Positions 26,057 to 34,710 of a stretch of DNA of 40,980 nucleotides are shown in pieces. A model generated the notes under the pieces. That model did no database searches. It was not told where the DNA came from and was given only the letters and a program-made list of their open reading frames with translations. The position numbers were made by a program, and so were the translations under genes. The stretch comes from Gemmatimonadota bacterium (GTDB lineage: Bacteria; Gemmatimonadota; Gemmatimonadetes; Gemmatimonadales; GWC2-71-9): NCBI GenBank assembly GCA_011390645.1, contig JAABRY010000009.1, positions 1 through 40,980 on the forward strand, given 5' to 3'. Positions within the stretch are counted from its first letter, which is position 1. Each line of letters begins with the position of its first letter.

Positions 26057-26478
26057 GAGGCAGCAACCTGTTCATCCCACACGGCCTCGTAGCGCGAGCC
26101 GCACTTGGCGATCACATCGGTCGCGACGAAGACACCGTCATTCCCGAACTTCCCCTCGATGACGACCTCGATGTCGTTCTCGTCGGTGAAGGTGTCGGGC
26201 ACCATCCCGGTGTAGGTGACGGGAAAGGAATTCGTGCCATCGGAGATCGTGAAGTCCACGCGTTGTACTGAAGGATCGCGCGAGATGGAACCCTTCACGA
26301 CGCTCGCCGCGACCTTGAGGCCAACGTCATGCAGCGTGGGGTCCGCTGCCGACTTCTCGACCAGTTGCGTGGGTGTGAGAAAGTAGGTGCCGGTTTGCTT
26401 CACTCCCTCGATCATCAGGAGCGTGATGGCCCCGACGATCACGGCGGCTCCGAGAGCGAATTTGACGCCTGGCTTCAT
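26053..26478 (-). CDS. ccmE: Heme chaperone CcmE, CxxxY variant
   Basis: A protein of 141 residues with one N-terminal membrane anchor (FALGAAVIVGAITLLMIEG) and the OB-fold region (VDFTISDGTNSFPVTYTG). In most bacteria the heme-binding motif is HxxxY. Here it is VIAKCGSRY, with Cys126 and Tyr130. CxxxY forms of CcmE are known from archaea and some sulfate reducers as part of a variant maturation system. The protein carries heme covalently to CcmF. It is the first gene of the operon. GGAG lies eight bases before the ATG, and TATATT upstream may be its -10 box. Confidence 0.93.
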   Translation of the reverse strand: MKPGVKFALGAAVIVGAITLLMIEGVKQTGTYFLTPTQLVEKSAADPTLHDVGLKVAASVVKGSISRDPSVQRVDFTISDGTNSFPVTYTGMVPDTFTDENDIEVVIEGKFGNDGVFVATDVIAKCGSRYEAVWDEQVAAS

Positions 26479-26507
26479 GATCTGTACTCCATCCAGAGGA
26501 TGCCCGA

Positions 26508-26513
26508 AATATA
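26508..26513 (-). promoter_or_regulatory. Candidate -10 box of the ccm operon
   Basis: TATATT on the minus strand lies 29 bases before the ccmE ATG, in the short gap after glpK. A TTGCAC stands 14 bases upstream, which is short for a standard -35 spacing, so the -35 assignment is uncertain. It is the only AT-rich hexamer in the gap. Confidence 0.45.
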
Positions 26514-26536
26514 GTCACTTCCAGTCCGTGCAAGGC

Positions 26537-27997
26537 TTACCGCTGGTGGTCCGCCCAGGCGAGGGCCGCACCGACCGCACGCCGCCACTCCGCCCGGCGT
26601 GCCTCCCGCCAATCCGTGCCCTCGCGGGGCTCGAAGACCGAGATGGCCCCGAGTGCCGTCGCCGGCGGGAGCGAATCCCCCAACCCCAGCGCGGCGAGCC
26701 GCGCCGCGCCGTAGGCGGTGAGCTCGACCCCCGCCGGGCGCTCGACCGGAACCCCCAGGAGGTCTGCCTGCATTTGCATCAGCCAGTCGTTGGCCGCGGC
26801 CCCGCCATCGACGCGCAGTGCGGTGACGCCCCCCATCGCATCCGCGAGGTCGCAGGTGCCATGTGCAATCGCCTCCAGAGTCGCCCGCACCAGATGCGCC
26901 CGACTCGTCCCCCGGGTCAGCCCCACCAGAGTCCCTCGTGCCTCGGCGTTCCAGTACGGGGCCCCGAGGCCGGTGAATGCTGGCACCAGGGTGACCCCTC
27001 CCGTATCCGGCACCGAGGCAGCGAGTGCGGCCGTCTCCTCCGCCGAGTCGATGATGCCCAGCCCGTCGCGCAGCCATTGGACCGCGGCACCCGCCACGAA
27101 CACGCTCCCCTCCAGCGCCCAACCGAGGCGCCCACCGGCATCCGCAGCGATCGTGGCGAGGATCCCCTCGGCCGGAACAGGTGGCGCCTCGTTCCCGGTG
27201 AACCGGAGCAGGAAGGCCCCGGTACCGTAGGTGATCTTCGCCATCCCCGGTTCGGTACACCCCTGCCCGAAGAGCGCGCCCTGCTGGTCCCCCACGAGTC
27301 CGGTGATCGGGAGGGCCTGACCGAACCATTCGGTGGTCGTGGTACCGACCAGGCCGGCTGACGGGACGACTCCCGCCATCATCGATTCTGGGACCCCGAA
27401 GAAGTCGAGGAGTTCGGGGTGCCATTGTCCGGTGGCGATGGCGGCGAGGAGCGTGCGCGAGGCGTTCGTCGCATCGGAGACATGCGTGCCATTGGTCAGG
27501 CGCGCGACGAGCCAGCTCTCGACCGTGCCGGCACAGAGCTGTCCCGACTCCGCCGCACTGCGGACCGCCGGGTCGGCGAGCCGGGCCTCGAGCTTGGTCG
27601 CGGAGAAGTAGGGGTCGAGCAGCAGCCCAGTCTTCTCACGAAGCCATGGTTCGTGTCCTGCCGCGCGCAGTTCGGCGCAGCGGGCAGCGGTCCGCCGATC
27701 CTGCCAGACGATGGCTCGCCCCACTGGGGCCAAGGTGTCGCGGTCCCACAGGACAAGCGTCTCGCGCTGGTTGGTGATCCCGATCGCGTCCACTGGCCCG
27801 CCGTGCTGGGCCAGCGCCTCTCGCGCCGCTGCGATGATCGAGGTGAAGAGATCCTCGGGTTCGTGCTCCACCTGTCCAGGCTCTGGAAAGTGCTGCGGGA
27901 TCTCCCGGTAGCCGCGACCGCGCACCGTACCGTCGGGTCCGAAGACCAGCGCGGTGGAACCGGTGGTGCCCTGATCGAGGGCGAGGATGGTCGGCAT
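26537..27997 (-). CDS. glpK: Glycerol kinase
   Basis: Phosphorylates glycerol to glycerol 3-phosphate with ATP (FGGY family, cytoplasmic, 486 residues, normal length). Motifs are ALDQGTTGSTALVF (phosphate 1), ITNQRET and IVWQDRRT (substrate region), KITYGTGAFLL (phosphate 2) and LRVDGGAAANDWLMQMQADL (adenosine site). The ATG at 27997 is chosen because the DQGTTG motif then starts at residue 8. Upstream codons would lie in the GTGAAC repeat. TACATT lies five bases before the ATG, suggesting a leaderless transcript. No glpF or glpD is adjacent. Confidence 0.95.
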   Translation of the reverse strand: MPTILALDQGTTGSTALVFGPDGTVRGRGYREIPQHFPEPGQVEHEPEDLFTSIIAAAREALAQHGGPVDAIGITNQRETLVLWDRDTLAPVGRAIVWQDRRTAARCAELRAAGHEPWLREKTGLLLDPYFSATKLEARLADPAVRSAAESGQLCAGTVESWLVARLTNGTHVSDATNASRTLLAAIATGQWHPELLDFFGVPESMMAGVVPSAGLVGTTTTEWFGQALPITGLVGDQQGALFGQGCTEPGMAKITYGTGAFLLRFTGNEAPPVPAEGILATIAADAGGRLGWALEGSVFVAGAAVQWLRDGLGIIDSAEETAALAASVPDTGGVTLVPAFTGLGAPYWNAEARGTLVGLTRGTSRAHLVRATLEAIAHGTCDLADAMGGVTALRVDGGAAANDWLMQMQADLLGVPVERPAGVELTAYGAARLAALGLGDSLPPATALGAISVFEPREGTDWREARRAEWRRAVGAALAWADHQR

Positions 27998-28002
27998 AAG
28001 GG

Positions 28003-28008
28003 AATGTA
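28003..28008 (-). promoter_or_regulatory. Candidate -10 box of glpK
   Basis: On the minus strand TACATT ends five bases before the glpK ATG, without a Shine-Dalgarno between them. This would make a leaderless or nearly leaderless mRNA. The GTGAAC heptads stand directly upstream, in the place of a -35 element. Confidence 0.45.
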
Positions 28009-28010
28009 CT

Positions 28011-28038
28011 GTGAACGGTGAACAGTGAACGGTGAACA
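28011..28038. repeat. GTGAAC heptad tract between divergent genes
   Basis: Four direct units GTGAACG, GTGAACA, GTGAACG and GTGAACA without an opposing arm. The tract lies between the divergent -10 boxes of glpK (28003-28008) and the enoyl-CoA hydratase gene (28056-28061). It therefore occupies the upstream promoter region of both genes and may bind a shared regulator, or it may simply be a repeat insertion. Confidence 0.85.
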
Positions 28039-28055
28039 GGGGCCCCCTCATCCCT

Positions 28056-28061
28056 TATCTT
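28056..28061 (+). promoter_or_regulatory. Candidate -10 box of the enoyl-CoA hydratase gene
   Basis: TATCTT ends six bases before the ATG at 28068 (spacer CCCGGG), with no Shine-Dalgarno. The hexamer and layout are nearly the same as at 783-794, which supports a recurring leaderless promoter type. Confidence 0.5.
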
Positions 28062-28067
28062 CCCGGG

Positions 28068-28853
28068 ATGACCTACTCCACCCTGCTCCTGGAGACGGAC
28101 GCGGACGGCATCGCCGTGGTGACCGTCAATCGCCCCGACAAGCTGAACGCCCTGAACGCGCAGGTGTTCGAGGACTTCACCGCCCTGCTCGAGGTTCTGC
28201 GCACCGACGCCTCCATTCGTGCGATCATCATCACTGGCGCGGGACCGAAGGCCTTCGTGGCCGGCGCCGACATCAGCGAACTGGCTGAGGTGGATGGCCA
28301 TGACGGACAACGACTCTCCGCGCGCGGTCAGGCGGTCTTCCGGGCGCTGGAGCACTTGCGGAAGCCGGTCATTGCAGCCGTCAACGGCTTCGCGTTGGGG
28401 GGGGGATGCGAGTTGGCGATGGCCTGCCACCTGCGCCTCGCAGCCCCATCGGCGAAGTTCGGCCAGCCAGAGGTGAAGCTCGGCCTGATTCCCGGATACG
28501 GCGGCACGGTGCGACTGCCGCGCCTCGTCGGCCGCGGCCGGGCGCTGGAATTGCTGCTCACCGCGCGCGTGATCGACGCGGAAGAGGCGCTGCGCATCGG
28601 CCTGGTGGAGCGCATCGTCCCGGCCGAGTCGTTGCTTGAAGAGGCGCGCACCGTTGCGCGCACCATCCTCACGATGGGGCCGCGCGCCGTGGCGCTCTGC
28701 ATCGCCACGGTTGACCAGGCACTCGACCTCGATCTCGATGCCGCCCTGGCGGCCGAAGCCGCCGCGTTCGGCGAGGCGTGCGCGTCCGACGACAAGCGCG
28801 AGGGCACCCAGGCCTTCCTCGAGAAGCGGCCGCCCGCGTTCACTGGTCACTGA
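28068..28853 (+). CDS. Enoyl-CoA hydratase/isomerase family protein
   Basis: A crotonase-fold protein of 261 residues that probably hydrates 2-enoyl-CoA in fatty-acid degradation. The N-terminus has VVTVNRPDKLNALN. The oxyanion-hole segments are KAFVAGADISEL and GFALGGGCELAM, and the second catalytic region is PEVKLGLIPGYGGTVRLPRL. Both glutamates expected of a true hydratase (in GGCELA and PEVKLG) are present. A nine-G run lies in the GFALGGG codons. The gene ends four bases before recF, so the two may share a transcript. Confidence 0.92.
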   Translation: MTYSTLLLETDADGIAVVTVNRPDKLNALNAQVFEDFTALLEVLRTDASIRAIIITGAGPKAFVAGADISELAEVDGHDGQRLSARGQAVFRALEHLRKPVIAAVNGFALGGGCELAMACHLRLAAPSAKFGQPEVKLGLIPGYGGTVRLPRLVGRGRALELLLTARVIDAEEALRIGLVERIVPAESLLEEARTVARTILTMGPRAVALCIATVDQALDLDLDAALAAEAAAFGEACASDDKREGTQAFLEKRPPAFTGH

Positions 28854-28857
28854 GCAG

Positions 28858-29922
28858 ATGCAGGCGGCGTCGCTGGTGGTGCGGAGCGTCCGCAACCTCG
28901 CCGACGCCGTCCTTGACATCCCCCCCCCTGGCATGGCGCTTGTCGGGCCCAACGGCAGCGGGAAGACCTCCCTGCTCGAGGCGCTTGGGTACCCCGTGCT
29001 TTTCCGCTCGCTGCGCGGCGCGCGCGATCGCGAGATGGCGCGTCACGGGGGCCCCGGCTTCCACATCACGGTGACGCGCGCGGACAGCATCGCCATCGGC
29101 GCGACCTGGACCGCCAGTACCGGACGCAAGCGGGTGACGGTCGACGGGGTCGACCAACGGGCGGTCACCGCCGCGCTGGGCCACTGGCTGGCGGTCGCGT
29201 TCCTCCCCGGTGACCCGGTTCTGGTCTACGGTGGCGCGGCTGAGCGGCGGCGCTGGCTCGACCGGATGCTCTCACTGGCCCGACCCGCCTATCTTTCAGG
29301 GTTGCTGCGGTACCGGGCCGCGTTGGCCCAGCGCAATGCCGCCATGCGTCGTGGAGATCCCCGAAGTGCCGAGCCGTTCGACGGCATCCTCGCCGAGGCG
29401 GGGGCAGCCGTCGCCTCGGCCCGGCGAGAGTGGTCGGCCACGGCAGAGGCGGGATGGCGCGACGAGTTGGCCCACCTCGGCGAGCCACTCGCGGTGGGGC
29501 TGCGGTACCGAGGAGATGAGGCGCTGGTGGACCCGGCGGCCTGGCCTGAACGCCTCGCGGGGAGCCGCACACGCGACCTCTCCCGCGGCCAGACCCATGT
29601 CGGGCCCCATCGGGACGACCTGGTGCTCACACTCGACGGCCGGCCACTGCGCTCCGTGGGCTCGACGGGGCAACAGCGGACGGCAGCCATCGCGTTGCGT
29701 CTGCTTGAACGAGAGACGTTGGCAACAGCTCGACAGGTGCGTCCGGCCCTCCTCGTGGATGATGTCTTCGCCGAGCTGGACGGCACGCGGCAGGCCCGGC
29801 TGGCGGCACGGTTGCGAGAGCACGGCGGGCAATTGGTGGTGACGGCACCGCGGGTCGAAGACCTGCCACGGGAACTGGAGCTGGTACGGTGGGACGTTCG
29901 CGAGGGAAAGGTTACAGCCTAG
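28858..29922 (+). CDS. recF: DNA replication and repair protein RecF
   Basis: An SMC-like ATPase of 354 residues that helps load RecA at gaps. It shows Walker A GPNGSGKTSLLEAL near residue 32, the long helical middle with YLSGLLRYRAALAQRNAAM, the conserved RDLSRGQTHVGPHRDD, the signature STGQQRTAAIALRL and Walker B PALLVDDVFAELD. The ATG at 28858 gives the standard N-terminus ASLVVRSVRNL. It overlaps the dciA-like gene at its 3' end. A nine-C run (28920-28928) codes for part of DIPPPG. It is not preceded by dnaA or dnaN, unlike many origin regions. Confidence 0.95.
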   Translation: MQAASLVVRSVRNLADAVLDIPPPGMALVGPNGSGKTSLLEALGYPVLFRSLRGARDREMARHGGPGFHITVTRADSIAIGATWTASTGRKRVTVDGVDQRAVTAALGHWLAVAFLPGDPVLVYGGAAERRRWLDRMLSLARPAYLSGLLRYRAALAQRNAAMRRGDPRSAEPFDGILAEAGAAVASARREWSATAEAGWRDELAHLGEPLAVGLRYRGDEALVDPAAWPERLAGSRTRDLSRGQTHVGPHRDDLVLTLDGRPLRSVGSTGQQRTAAIALRLLERETLATARQVRPALLVDDVFAELDGTRQARLAARLREHGGQLVVTAPRVEDLPRELELVRWDVREGKVTA

Positions 29923-30233
29923 GTGCCCCGATCGCCCCGATCCCGCTGGCGGAGGCGCTCGACACCTGGCTCGCGCAGTCGGGACTCGGCAAGCGCTTCG
30001 ATCTCGCCACCGTGGTCGATGAGTGGGCCGAACTGGTCGGGCCGCAGATCGCCGCCGTGACGCGGGCGCTCTCCGTCACCCCGGACGGCACGTTGATGGT
30101 ACGGGTCGCCACCCATGGCTGGGCCACCGAGCTCGGCCTGATGACCCCGAAGATTCTGGCACGCGTCAATGGCTCGAAGCGTGGCCGCGTGCAACATGTT
30201 CGCTGGATGGTCGGTCCGCTGGATCGGCCCTGA
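29889..30233 (+). CDS. dciA: DciA/DUF721 helicase-loader-like protein
   Basis: A protein of 114 residues of the DUF721/DciA family, which interacts with the replicative helicase DnaB in bacteria that lack DnaC. It is recognised by the pattern LATVVDEWAELVGPQIAAVT, then TLMVRVATHGWATELGLMTP and a basic C-terminus. It starts at a GTG 33 bases inside recF and precedes gyrB, the same order as in many actinobacterial and other origin-proximal clusters. The overlap suggests coupled translation with recF. Confidence 0.85.
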   Translation: MGRSRGKGYSLGAPIAPIPLAEALDTWLAQSGLGKRFDLATVVDEWAELVGPQIAAVTRALSVTPDGTLMVRVATHGWATELGLMTPKILARVNGSKRGRVQHVRWMVGPLDRP

Positions 30234-30242
30234 CTCACCTGA

Positions 30243-32189
<1,947 letters not shown>

Positions 32190-32190
32190 G

Positions 32191-32288
32191 GATGTTGGAT
32201 GTTGGATATTGGATGTTGGAGTTGTCAGGCGTGGTCAGGCGTGCTCCGGTGAGCAGACGCTTTGTCCAACATCCAACATCCAAGATCC
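32191..32288. repeat. GATGTTG heptad palindrome after gyrB
   Basis: The left arm (32191-32220) is GATGTTG, GATGTTG, GATATTG, GATGTTG and GA. The right arm (32265-32288) carries the complementary CCAACAT units. Twenty-four bases pair with two mismatches. The 44-base loop contains a direct repeat of GTCAGGCGTG (32224-32243). The element separates two convergent genes, so it could be a bidirectional terminator. There is no T-tract, so that is inference. Confidence 0.87.
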
Positions 32289-32290
32289 AC

Positions 32291-32536
32291 CTAGAACAAC
32301 CCCGGAAGCCCACTCGTCCCGCCCGTCCCCGGGCCCCAGTCCTCGTCATCGATGGCATCGCCAATCGGTCGCGCGCCGCCGTCTGCCAGCAGTTCCCGCT
32401 CGGCCTCCTCGAGTGCCGCGCGATCAATCGGCGTGGTGACATCGTCCTCGGGTTGCGGTCCGGGCCGATCCGTGCCCCCCTTCATGACCCACAGCAGCAG
32501 CGCGAGCACCGCGACCGCACCGAGTAGCATGCCCAT
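32291..32536 (-). CDS. Small membrane-anchored hypothetical protein
   Basis: A protein of 81 residues: an N-terminal membrane helix (MGMLLGAVAVLALLLWVM) followed by an acidic soluble tail (EDDVTTPIDRAALEEAEREL ... DDEDWGPGTGG). No known domain is recognised. Its ATG overlaps the stop of the pyrimidine nucleoside phosphorylase gene (TGATG), so the two are probably co-translated. The stop lies three bases from the heptad palindrome that follows gyrB. Confidence 0.7.
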   Translation of the reverse strand: MGMLLGAVAVLALLLWVMKGGTDRPGPQPEDDVTTPIDRAALEEAERELLADGGARPIGDAIDDEDWGPGTGGTSGLPGLF

Positions 32537-33876
32537 CAGCGCACCTCATTCCAGGGAGTGGTTTCCGACGCCGTGATCCGTTCGACGATGAGCGGCAGCG
32601 GCTCGGCGCGGTCCTGCCACGCGGTGTCGATCGCACGACGCAGCGAGGATTCCGCCGCGTCCGCGTCGGCATCGGTACGGGCATGCACGATCGCGATGAC
32701 CTCGCCACCCTCGACCCGCTGCCCGGCGCGCGGAATGAGTTCGAGACCCACGGCCGGATCCACATTGTCCGCGGCCACCCGCCGGCCGCCACCGAGTGCG
32801 ATGATCAACTCGCCGAGCGCTCGGGGGGGGAGTGGCGGCATCCGTCCGCTGTGACCAGCGAGCACATCGCGAATGACCGGGGCGGTGGGAAGCACGGCGA
32901 GATCATCGACGACCGCTGGATCACCGCCCTGCCAGCGGATCACCTCACGGAATTTCTCCAGCGCGGCCCCGGAGCGGATCGCCTGCTTCAGCGTGGTGAT
33001 CGCCTGGGGACGCGTCATCGTCTCGTTCGCCAGCAGCAACATCTCCGCACCGAGTTCGAGCGTGACCTCCAGCAGGTCGCCCGTACCCTCGCCCCGAAGC
33101 GCCTGGATGGATTCGGCCACCTCGAGGGCGTTCCCCGCCGCACGGCCGAGGGGACGGTCCATCGCCGTGAGCAGGGCGACGGTGCGGCATCCCGCCTGTT
33201 CTCCCACGCCGATCATCGTGCGCGCCAACGTGCGGGCGTCCTCGAGTGCCGGCATGAAGGCGCCACTGCCCACCTTCACGTCGAGTACCAAGGCATCGAG
33301 TTGCTCGGCGAGCTTCTTCGACATGATGCTCGCGGTGATCAGGGGAATCGATTCCACCGTGCCGGTGACGTCGCGCAGCGCATAGAGCCGACGGTCGGCC
33401 GGAACGATCTCCTCGGTCTGCCCGAACATCACGACACCGAGAGTGTCCAACTGGTGCGCGGCACGATCGAGGGGCATCCGGGTGGTAAAGCCGGGGATCG
33501 CTTCGAGCTTGTCGAGGGTACCACCGGTGTGGCCGAGTCCGCGACCGGACATCATCGGGACCGCCACCCCACACGCCGCGAGCAGTGGGGCGAGGATCAG
33601 CGACGTCTTGTCGCCGACCCCGCCGGTCGAGTGCTTGTCCACTCGCATGGCCCCGCCGGGTGTGCGCGGCAAGCGACTCCCGGAGTCGAGCATCGCGCCG
33701 GTCAGCGCGCCGAGTTCTTCAGGGGAGAGGCCGCGGAAGAAGACTGCCATGGCAAGCGCTGCCATCTGGTAATCCGGGACGTCATCGGTGGCGTAGTGCG
33801 CGATCAGCTCGCGCCATTCGTCCCCGGTGAGCACCCCGCCATCGCGCTTGCGTTCGATCAACCGCGGGACAACCAT
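32536..33876 (-). CDS. deoA: Thymidine/pyrimidine-nucleoside phosphorylase
   Basis: Cleaves pyrimidine (deoxy)nucleosides with phosphate to base and (deoxy)ribose 1-phosphate, in nucleoside salvage. Its 446 residues match the family length. The hallmark KHSTGGVGDKTSLILAPLLA is followed by MSGRGLGHTGGTLDKLEAIP and, later, ITASIMSKKLAEQLDALVLD. An N-terminal helical domain (RLIERKRDGGVLTGDEW) and a C-terminal alpha-beta domain (LIPRAGQRVEGGEV) complete it. Whether it prefers thymidine or also uses uridine cannot be told from sequence. GAGGG stands five bases before the ATG. The gene diverges from the TPR gene at 33925. Confidence 0.93.
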   Translation of the reverse strand: MVVPRLIERKRDGGVLTGDEWRELIAHYATDDVPDYQMAALAMAVFFRGLSPEELGALTGAMLDSGSRLPRTPGGAMRVDKHSTGGVGDKTSLILAPLLAACGVAVPMMSGRGLGHTGGTLDKLEAIPGFTTRMPLDRAAHQLDTLGVVMFGQTEEIVPADRRLYALRDVTGTVESIPLITASIMSKKLAEQLDALVLDVKVGSGAFMPALEDARTLARTMIGVGEQAGCRTVALLTAMDRPLGRAAGNALEVAESIQALRGEGTGDLLEVTLELGAEMLLLANETMTRPQAITTLKQAIRSGAALEKFREVIRWQGGDPAVVDDLAVLPTAPVIRDVLAGHSGRMPPLPPRALGELIIALGGGRRVAADNVDPAVGLELIPRAGQRVEGGEVIAIVHARTDADADAAESSLRRAIDTAWQDRAEPLPLIVERITASETTPWNEVR

Positions 33877-33924
33877 TCACGCCCTCGGGGCTGATGCCCC
33901 AGCCGAAGAAAGGACCAGTCGTTC

Positions 33925-34710
33925 ATGCTCGTGCCGATCGCTCGTGGCCTCGCCCTGCTCGTCGTGCTGACCGCCGCACCCATCGTGGCGCAGGGCGATC
34001 CGCTCGCGCGCGGCATCGCGGCGATGGCCGCGCATGACCTGCCGACGGCGCGCAACTGGCTCGAACAGGCGGTGGCCGCCGACCCGGACGGCTACGAGGC
34101 GAATTGGCGCTTGGCGCTCGTCCTGGTGGATCTGGGCCGCCAGACGCCCGACGACGTGAAGAGTGCCAGCCGCGACGCCCTCTATGACCGTGCCGAAAGC
34201 TATGCCCGCCGCGCGGTGTATGCGAACCCGAATGGGGCGGACGGGCACTTCGTCATGGCCAACGCGATCGGCCAGGCTTCCCTCACCAAGAGCAAGCGCG
34301 AGCGCGTCGAGCGCGCCACGGAAATCCGGACGGCGGCACTGCGTGCCGTGCAAATCGACTCGACCCACAGCGGAGGCTGGCACGTGCTCGGCCGCTGGCA
34401 CGCCGAGATCCAGCGGCTGAGCGGGGTCGAGAAGTTCTTCGCCCGCACCTTCCTCGGTGCCGGGATCTTTGACGCCGCGAGCTGGGACGAGGCCGAGCGC
34501 TGCCTCCGGAAGGCCGTGACGCTCGATCCTGATCGCATCTTCCACCGCATCGACCTCGCCGAGGTGCTCATCGACCGTGAGCAATGGAGCGAGGCTCGGG
34601 TGCACCTCGCGGCGGTGGAGCGGTTGCCGTCCGTCGACCCCCTCGATGGGACCCACAAGCAACGCGCCCGGGAGCTGTCGGCTCGGGTGGACGCGCGTCT
34701 GGCCAAGTGA
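33925..34710 (+). CDS. Exported TPR-repeat protein
   Basis: A protein of 261 residues with a signal peptide (LARGLALLVVLTAAPIVAQ, cleavage expected after Gln). TPR-like helical repeats follow, for example ARNWLEQAVAADPDGYEANW, AESYARRAVYANPNGADGHF and AERCLRKAVTLDPDRIFHRI. The pattern resembles RMD1-like TPR proteins. It probably acts as a protein-protein scaffold in the periplasm. AAAGGA lies about nine bases upstream of the ATG. Its stop overlaps the GTG of ligA (GTGA), so the two are translationally linked although no functional tie is obvious. Confidence 0.8.
   Translation: MLVPIARGLALLVVLTAAPIVAQGDPLARGIAAMAAHDLPTARNWLEQAVAADPDGYEANWRLALVLVDLGRQTPDDVKSASRDALYDRAESYARRAVYANPNGADGHFVMANAIGQASLTKSKRERVERATEIRTAALRAVQIDSTHSGGWHVLGRWHAEIQRLSGVEKFFARTFLGAGIFDAASWDEAERCLRKAVTLDPDRIFHRIDLAEVLIDREQWSEARVHLAAVERLPSVDPLDGTHKQRARELSARVDARLAK

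Noticed and set aside
24305-26092. A 595-codon plus-strand frame opposite ccmF and ccmE
   Set aside because: Antisense shadow; highly charged, repetitive product, while ccmF is certain on the other strand.
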